Shown in pieces: positions 41,175-45,710 of a stretch of 45,710 bases of DNA. Under the pieces are notes generated by a model. The model was not told where the DNA came from. It made no database searches and saw nothing but the letters and a program-made list of their open reading frames with translations. Source of the DNA: Phil1 sp963643205 (lineage in GTDB: Bacteria; Bacillota; Clostridia; Christensenellales; CAG-138); assembly GCA_963643205.1 (NCBI GenBank), contig CAVIJJ010000014.1:1-45710 (forward strand). The letters run 5' to 3'. The position numbers and the translations under genes were made by a program. Every line of letters begins with the position of its first letter. Positions within the stretch are counted from its first letter, which is position 1.

Positions 41175-41861
41175 ATGACAATAACCAAGCGCGTTCTTGC
41201 GGCAATGGCCCTTTGCCTTGCCATGCTGATGCTCTGCTCCTGCGGCACCGCCGCAACCGGCACGTACACGGAACAAACCGAAGCCCCCGTGGCTACCGAT
41301 GCTCCCGCGGCTACCGATGCGCCTGCCGAAACCGTTCAAACCGAGCAGGGCGAAAAGGGGCAGATAACTCACTACGCCGAAATAGACATTGCCGACTACG
41401 GCACCATAACCGTTGCTCTTTACGGCAACGATGCCCCCATAACCGTGGCCAATTTTGTTAAGCTCGCAAACGAGGGCTTCTATAACGGACTCACGTTCCA
41501 TAGGATAATGAGCGGCTTTATGATGCAGGGCGGCGATCCCAACGGCAACGGCACCGGCGGCAGCGACGAAACCATAAAGGGCGAGTTCAGCGCCAACGGC
41601 GTTGAGAATACCCTTTCCCATACTCGCGGAGCCATAAGCATGGCGCGCTCCTCGGCTTACGACAGCGCAAGCTCCCAGTTCTTTATAATGCACCAGGATT
41701 ATACAGGGCTTGACGGTATGTACGCCGCGTTCGGATATGTTACCGACGGCATAGACATAGTGGACGCTATATGCACCTCCGCCCGGCCTACGGACAACAA
41801 CGGCACCATCCCCGCCGATGAGCAGCCCGTTATAAACAGCATAACCGTAAGAGAAGCGTAA
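41175..41861 (+). CDS. Lipoprotein peptidyl-prolyl cis-trans isomerase (cyclophilin)
   Basis: 228 residues. The N-terminus is a lipoprotein signal peptide with lipobox LCSC, so the mature protein is lipid-anchored at Cys23 or nearby. A 40-residue linker rich in Ala, Thr, Pro and Asp with repeated TDAPA follows, then a cyclophilin domain from about 65: VANFVKLANEGFYNGLTFHRIMSGFMMQGGDP carries the catalytic Arg and Phe, then ISMARSS and SQFFIMHQD. It folds exported proteins at the membrane surface. GAGGTGGAAG precedes the ATG. Monocistronic. Confidence 0.94.
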   Translation: MTITKRVLAAMALCLAMLMLCSCGTAATGTYTEQTEAPVATDAPAATDAPAETVQTEQGEKGQITHYAEIDIADYGTITVALYGNDAPITVANFVKLANEGFYNGLTFHRIMSGFMMQGGDPNGNGTGGSDETIKGEFSANGVENTLSHTRGAISMARSSAYDSASSQFFIMHQDYTGLDGMYAAFGYVTDGIDIVDAICTSARPTDNNGTIPADEQPVINSITVREA

Positions 41862-41883
41862 AAGCGCACCGAAACCTAAAGCA

Positions 41884-41914
41884 AAAGCCCGCGCGGATTA
41901 TCCGTACGGGCTTT
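41884..41914. terminator. Bidirectional terminator
   Basis: AAAGCCCG (41884-41891) pairs with CGGGCTTT (41907-41914), with further imperfect pairing inside. Between the convergent cyclophilin and glmS genes. Confidence 0.8.
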
Positions 41915-41926
41915 AATAATGCTCAT

Positions 41927-43753
41927 TTATTCAACCGTTACGCTCTTTGCCAGGTTCCTCGGCTTATCAATGTCGCATCCCTTAAGAAGGGCGGTGTAGT
42001 AGGCGAAAAGCTGCAGCGGAACAACGCTCGCGCAGGGGCAGGCTATGTCCGCGCAGTCCGGCAATATAATCTCGTGGTCGGCGCCCGTTGTGCCGCGGCG
42101 GTGCTCGCCCTTGGCTATGGCTATAACGTTCGCTCCGCGCGCCTTAACCTCTCTTATGTTGCTTATCATCTTTTCCCAAAGCGGCTCGTGTGTGCACAGG
42201 GCCACAACGCTCGTGCCCGGCTCTATCAGCGAAATTGTGCCGTGCTTAAGCTCTCCTCCGGCGTAAGCCTCGGAGTGTATATAGGATATTTCCTTAAGCT
42301 TAAGCGAACCCTCAAGCGCAAGCGCGTAGTCTATGTTTCTGCCTATGAAGAATACATCCTTAAGCATGTAGCAGTCCGCCGCAAGGCAGCGCACCTCGGT
42401 TTCGTCCGCAAGTATTTTCTCGATTGCCTCCGGCAGCGCCTCAAGCCCCGCTATAAGCTCGGCCTCCTCGCGTTCAGTAACGTGCGCGCGAACGCGGCCA
42501 AAGTAAACCGCCGCAAGCTGCATAAGCACAAGCTGGGTATTGTATGCCTTTGTCGTGGCAACGGCTATTTCCGGTCCCGCCCAGGTATAAAGCACGTCCT
42601 CGCTCTCAACCGCTATGCTTGAGCCTACAACGTTTACTATGCTCAGCGTGTGTGCCCCGCGAAGCTTGGCCTCGCGCAGGGCGAAAAGCGTATCCAGCGT
42701 TTCTCCGCTCTGGCTTATTATTATAACAAGCGTGTTTTTGCCTACCATGGGGTTGTTGTAGCGGAATTCGCTGGCAAGCTCGCATGTTACCGGTATTTTA
42801 GCGTATTTTTCAAGCGCGTAGCGCGCGACCATGCCAACGTGATACGCCGAGCCGCAGGCAACAATGTATATCCGCTCTATTGAGCGAATGGTGTCGTCAT
42901 CAAGCTTGCTCAGGCCAAGGTCTATTTTCCCGTCCTTTATGCGCGGCGCTATCGTGCGGCGCACGGCATCCGGCTGCTCCATTATTTCCTTGAGCATAAA
43001 GTGGTCATAGCCGCCCTTTTCGGCGCTCTCTATGTCCCAGGTAACGTTTATGGGCTCGTGTTCAACCTTTTCGCCAAAGCTGTTGTATATGCTCACTCCG
43101 TCGCGGCGAACCACGGCAAGCTCCCTTTCGCCAAGCCTTATTATGCGGCGCGTGTGCTTAAGAAGGGCCGGCACATCGGACGCTATAAAGTTCTCGCTTT
43201 CGCCAAGGCCCACTATAAGGGGGCTGTCCTTTCTGAGCGCGATGAACTCGTCGTCCCTGTCCGCGAATATAATGCCCATAGCGTAGGAGCCAACAAACTG
43301 CGCCTCCGCCAGCCTTACGGCCGCCATGGGGTCGCCGGTGTAAAAATAATCGATAAGCTGAACCGCAACCTCGCTGTCCGTTTCGGAAAGGAATGTGTAT
43401 CCCTTTTTCTTAAGGAACTCTCTCAGCTCAACATAGTTTTCTATAATGCCGTTGTGTACCAGCGCCACGCGGCCGGATGATGAAACGTGCGGATGCGCGT
43501 TCACCTGGTTCGGTTCGCCGTGCGTTGCCCAGCGCGTGTGGCCTATGCCAAGGCTGCCGTTAATCGAGTTTCCCCCGTTTGTAAGCTCGTAAAGCGCGCT
43601 TAACCGCCCGCGCTCCTTTGCCACCGTTATGCCGCCGCAATCGGCTGTCGCAATTCCTGCGCTGTCGTATCCGCGGTACTCAAGCTTTTTAAGCCCGTCA
43701 AGCAGCAGTGGTGCCGCCTGCTTTGAGCCTATGTAGCCAACTATTCCGCACAT
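41927..43753 (-). CDS. glmS: Glutamine--fructose-6-phosphate aminotransferase
   Basis: 608 residues, full length. The N-terminal glutaminase domain has the nucleophile Cys2 (MCGIVGYIG), HTRWATHGEPN and HNGIIENY; the two SIS sugar isomerase domains follow, with the first containing SQSGETLDTLFAL and the C-terminus ending DKPRNLAKSVTVE as in all GlmS. It makes glucosamine-6-phosphate for the cell wall. No glmS ribozyme is present upstream. The ribosome binding site GAAAGG is 12 bases before the ATG, rather far. Confidence 0.97.
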   Translation of the reverse strand: MCGIVGYIGSKQAAPLLLDGLKKLEYRGYDSAGIATADCGGITVAKERGRLSALYELTNGGNSINGSLGIGHTRWATHGEPNQVNAHPHVSSSGRVALVHNGIIENYVELREFLKKKGYTFLSETDSEVAVQLIDYFYTGDPMAAVRLAEAQFVGSYAMGIIFADRDDEFIALRKDSPLIVGLGESENFIASDVPALLKHTRRIIRLGERELAVVRRDGVSIYNSFGEKVEHEPINVTWDIESAEKGGYDHFMLKEIMEQPDAVRRTIAPRIKDGKIDLGLSKLDDDTIRSIERIYIVACGSAYHVGMVARYALEKYAKIPVTCELASEFRYNNPMVGKNTLVIIISQSGETLDTLFALREAKLRGAHTLSIVNVVGSSIAVESEDVLYTWAGPEIAVATTKAYNTQLVLMQLAAVYFGRVRAHVTEREEAELIAGLEALPEAIEKILADETEVRCLAADCYMLKDVFFIGRNIDYALALEGSLKLKEISYIHSEAYAGGELKHGTISLIEPGTSVVALCTHEPLWEKMISNIREVKARGANVIAIAKGEHRRGTTGADHEIILPDCADIACPCASVVPLQLFAYYTALLKGCDIDKPRNLAKSVTVE

Positions 43754-43787
43754 ATTTTTACTGTACCTTTCTCAAATAACCGCCCGC

Positions 43788-43815
43788 GTAAAAAGGACCG
43801 CATATCCGTTTTTAC
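43788..43815 (-). other. Hairpin in the glmS 5' leader
   Basis: GTAAAAAGGA pairs with TCCGTTTTTAC with one bulged base, forming a hairpin whose 3' arm in the - direction ends in a T run. It could be a weak attenuator; far too small to be the glmS ribozyme. Confidence 0.35.
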
Positions 43816-43832
43816 CGAGCGTATAATAATGT

Positions 43833-43861
43833 ATTTTAGCATAAGCACCACCTTCTATCAA
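43833..43861 (-). promoter_or_regulatory. Promoter of glmS
   Basis: On the - strand: -35 TTGATA (43861-43856), 17-base spacer, -10 TAAAAT (43838-43833). Confidence 0.65.
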
Positions 43862-43868
43862 TATGCGG

Positions 43869-43898
43869 TTGTAATCCTGCCGCGTATAAGGTTATAAT
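43869..43898 (+). promoter_or_regulatory. Promoter of the DUF1836 gene
   Basis: -35 TTGTAA (43869-43874), 18-base spacer, perfect -10 TATAAT (43893-43898). Confidence 0.6.
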
Positions 43899-43936
43899 CA
43901 TATAACGCGATACGCCTAAAGCAAAGGAGAATGTCT

Positions 43937-44494
43937 ATGCCGCATACAAAGGAAGAGCTTTCATTAAAATTTGATGAATGGGAAGGATATCTTTCCGATC
44001 TTTGTCTGCCCGCATGGGACGAACTGCCCACGCTTGAGCTGTATATGGACCAGGTTGTTATAGTGCTTAATGAGTATCTTGGTATGTATTCGGCGGGGGA
44101 CGACGATAAAGCCGTTACCCAGGCGATGGTAAATAACTATGTTAAGCAAAAGCTTATCCCACCCCCGGTTAAAAAGAAATACGGCCGCGTGCATCTTTCT
44201 TTGCTTATGATGATATGCACCCTAAAGCAAACGCTTAGTATTCCGCACGTAAAGTCCATGCTCCCCGGCTGGGAAGAGGATGAGGTACGTCGCTTTTACG
44301 GCAGGTTTATATCCGTGCAGAAGGACTTCGGCTCGTATTTCGCAACCCAGGTGCGCACGATAGCTCAGCCCATATTCGATGAAAACGGCACCGCCGATGA
44401 TGAGATTACCGATTTTATGATTCGTTCCTCCGTGGCCTCATGCTACTCAAAGCTTTTGACGGAGGAAATGATAGCCTACAAAAACGAAGAATAA
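43937..44494 (+). CDS. DUF1836 protein (MerR-like putative DNA-binding)
   Basis: About 185 residues. Matches the Firmicutes DUF1836 family: PAWDELPTLELYMDQV, then the MerR-like helix-turn-helix TQAMVNNYVKQKLIPPPVKKKYGRVH, LSLLMMICTLKQTLSI and a C-terminal helical part. The ATG at 43937 is preferred over one at 43931 because AAAGGAGA touches the earlier ATG. The family is thought to be transcriptional regulators, with targets unknown. It is directly upstream of the orphan EIIC gene. Confidence 0.85.
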   Translation: MPHTKEELSLKFDEWEGYLSDLCLPAWDELPTLELYMDQVVIVLNEYLGMYSAGDDDKAVTQAMVNNYVKQKLIPPPVKKKYGRVHLSLLMMICTLKQTLSIPHVKSMLPGWEEDEVRRFYGRFISVQKDFGSYFATQVRTIAQPIFDENGTADDEITDFMIRSSVASCYSKLLTEEMIAYKNEE

Positions 44495-44516
44495 TCAGCA
44501 TTAAAATATAAACTGA

Positions 44517-44546
44517 TTGAATAACCGTATAAGTGTGTGTTATACT
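44517..44546 (+). promoter_or_regulatory. Promoter of the EIIC gene
   Basis: -35 TTGAAT (44517-44522), 18-base spacer, -10 TATACT (44541-44546). The transcript would have a GC-rich leader of about 100 bases. Confidence 0.6.
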
Positions 44547-44562
44547 GTTTTTCGGTGCTATG

Positions 44563-44592
44563 GAACCGCGACGGCTAAAGAACCGCGCGGCT
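44563..44592 (+). repeat. Direct repeat in the EIIC gene leader
   Basis: GAACCGCGACGGCT (44563-44576) recurs as GAACCGCGCGGCT (44580-44592), 17 bases apart, with a single base deletion. It lies just after the predicted transcription start. It may be an operator or part of an RNA fold; I do not recognise the leader as a known riboswitch. Confidence 0.4.
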
Positions 44593-44652
44593 GCTTGCAA
44601 CACGCCTGCTGTTCACGGGTAAGGGGCGGCGGGACGCTTTTTGGAGGAACAA

Positions 44653-45705
44653 ATGGGAGAAAAGGCTCCCCATACCGGCGGCATAGCCGCATTCCTTAAG
44701 CGCAAGGGCGTTGAGTTCAGCGTGAAAAGATATCTGGTGGACGCTATGGGCTCCATGGCAATGGGCCTGTTCGCGTCGCTGCTCATCGGCACTATTCTTT
44801 CAACCCTTGCGGACAAGCTTGGCCTATCCTGGCTTAGCGATATCGCTTCTTTCGCATCCGCCGCAACAGGCAGCGCCATGGCGGTTGCAATCGGCTACGC
44901 GCTTAAGGCGCCGCCGCTCGTGCTTTTCAGCCTTTGCGCCGTGGGCTACGGGGCAAATAGCTTAGGCGGCCCTTTGGGCACTCTTATCTGCGCCGCGGTC
45001 GCGGCGGAACTGGGAAAAATAGTATCCAAAGAAACAAAGGTGGATATTCTTGTAACACCAACGGTTACAATCGTAAGCGGGCTGCTTTTGGCGCGCCTTG
45101 TGGGCCCCGGAGTTTCCGCGGTTATGACGGGCTTTGGCGAGCTTATAATGCGCGCTACCGAAATGCATCCATTCTTCATGGGCATAGCCGTATCCGTAAT
45201 AGTGGGCATTGCGCTTACGCTCCCGATAAGCAGCGCCGCTATATGCGCCTCCTTCGGCGCGGCGGGGCTTGTGGGTTTGGCCGGCGGCGCCGCAACGGCG
45301 GGCTGCTGCGCGCAAATGGTCGGCTTTGCCGTAATGAGCTTTAAGGAAAACCGCTACGGCGGCCTTGTGGCTCAGGGCCTTGGAACAAGCATGCTGCAGA
45401 TGGGCAACATAGTGAAAAATCCGCTTATATGGCTGCCGCCCACTATTGTTTCCGCCATAACCGGCCCCATAGCCTCCTGCGTGTTCAAAATGGAGAACGG
45501 GGTTGGCGTCGCAAGCGGCATGGGTACCTGCGGCCTTGTCGGTCCCATCGGCGTAATGGCGAGCGAGAGTTTCGGCTCGGCACAAAGCTGGGTTGGCATG
45601 ATACTTGTCTGCCTTGTGCTTCCCGCCGTGCTCACTCCCCTTGTCGCGTACCCCATGCGCAAGCTCGGCTGGATAAAGGATGGGGATCTTAAGCTTGAGC
45701 TGTGA
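44653..45705 (+). CDS. PTS EIIC-family membrane protein (PF13303 type), orphan
   Basis: About 350 residues with eight to ten hydrophobic segments, Gly- and Ala-rich (GLFASLLIGTILSTLADKLG, GVGVASGMGTCGLVGPIG). It resembles the PTS_EIIC_2 family, membrane proteins related to sugar-transporting EIIC but found without EIIA or EIIB domains, as here. No phosphorylation-site domain is fused or adjacent within the window. The TTG at 44641 is rejected as start since GGAGGA lies between it and the ATG at 44653. Substrate unknown. Confidence 0.85.
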   Translation: MGEKAPHTGGIAAFLKRKGVEFSVKRYLVDAMGSMAMGLFASLLIGTILSTLADKLGLSWLSDIASFASAATGSAMAVAIGYALKAPPLVLFSLCAVGYGANSLGGPLGTLICAAVAAELGKIVSKETKVDILVTPTVTIVSGLLLARLVGPGVSAVMTGFGELIMRATEMHPFFMGIAVSVIVGIALTLPISSAAICASFGAAGLVGLAGGAATAGCCAQMVGFAVMSFKENRYGGLVAQGLGTSMLQMGNIVKNPLIWLPPTIVSAITGPIASCVFKMENGVGVASGMGTCGLVGPIGVMASESFGSAQSWVGMILVCLVLPAVLTPLVAYPMRKLGWIKDGDLKLEL

Positions 45706-45710
45706 ATAAA

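Noticed and set aside
43754..43830. glmS ribozyme upstream of glmS
   Set aside because: The leader from the predicted start to the ATG is only about 75 bases and lacks the ribozyme core and pseudoknot sequences; the family needs roughly twice that length.
44547..44640. Known riboswitch in the EIIC gene leader
   Set aside because: I compared it mentally with the TPP, SAM, purine, fluoride, ZTP, guanidine, cobalamin and Mn2+ consensus motifs and found no match; it is left as an unassigned GC-rich leader.

Overview
The window reads as chromosome of an anaerobic Gram-positive (Firmicutes/Clostridia-like) bacterium of fairly high GC. The grounds are a T-box leader, a tandem glycine riboswitch, a split glycine decarboxylase (GcvPA/GcvPB), a ferredoxin-dependent 2-oxoacid oxidoreductase, a SpoIID-type protein, a DUF1836 protein and the walJ-rlmH pair. 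Genus or species cannot be read from the sequence. No tRNA, rRNA, CRISPR array, prophage or complete insertion sequence was recognised.

Layout. 1-3.4 kb (+): an aldo/keto reductase, then a decayed stretch in which a truncated XRE regulator runs out of frame into the C-terminal half of an AAA/DUF4143 protein, then an iron-dependent alcohol dehydrogenase. 3.4-12.2 kb (-): a seven-gene operon behind a T-box leader encoding an acyl-CoA synthetase, a sodium:solute symporter, IorA, IorB, phenylacetate-CoA ligase, a tandem ACT-domain protein and an aminotransferase. 12.3-20.9 kb (-): a glycine operon behind a tandem glycine riboswitch encoding a GcvT-SHMT fusion, GcvH, GcvPA, GcvPB, lipoate-protein ligase and dihydrolipoyl dehydrogenase. 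21.0-22.9 kb (-): ftsH. 23.0-25.8 kb (+): a CoA-transferase (two subunits) and thiolase operon with codon use typical of very high expression. 25.9-26.8 kb (+): a sugar-nucleotide-type nucleotidyltransferase. 26.9-31.7 kb (-): a glycerate-kinase-like protein translationally coupled to a secreted SpoIID protein with eight SH3b repeats. 31.9-34.4 kb (+): HD-domain protein, permuted papain-fold protein, PLP decarboxylase. 34.4-38.5 kb (-): MarR regulator plus a heterodimeric ABC exporter. 38.5-41.1 kb (-): two short chromate-transporter subunits, walJ and rlmH. 41.1-41.9 kb (+): lipoprotein cyclophilin. 41.9-43.9 kb (-): glmS. 43.9-45.7 kb (+): a DUF1836 protein and an orphan PTS EIIC-family membrane protein.

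How the genes work together. The T-box operon contains every step needed to take up an arylacetic acid, activate it to the CoA thioester, carboxylate it reductively to the arylpyruvate (IorAB running backwards) and transaminate it to an aromatic amino acid. T-box control, which switches genes on when a tRNA is uncharged, argues that the pathway runs in this biosynthetic direction; the specifier reads best as UAC (Tyr). The glycine operon is a self-contained glycine/serine/one-carbon unit in which the folate-handling enzymes GcvT and SHMT are one polypeptide. These two operons lie head to tail, and each begins with an RNA sensor of amino-acid status.

The best candidates for something undescribed are the T-box-controlled arylacetate cassette, the GcvT-SHMT fusion with its divergent SHMT half, and the glycerate-kinase-like protein coupled to the SpoIID/SH3 surface protein.
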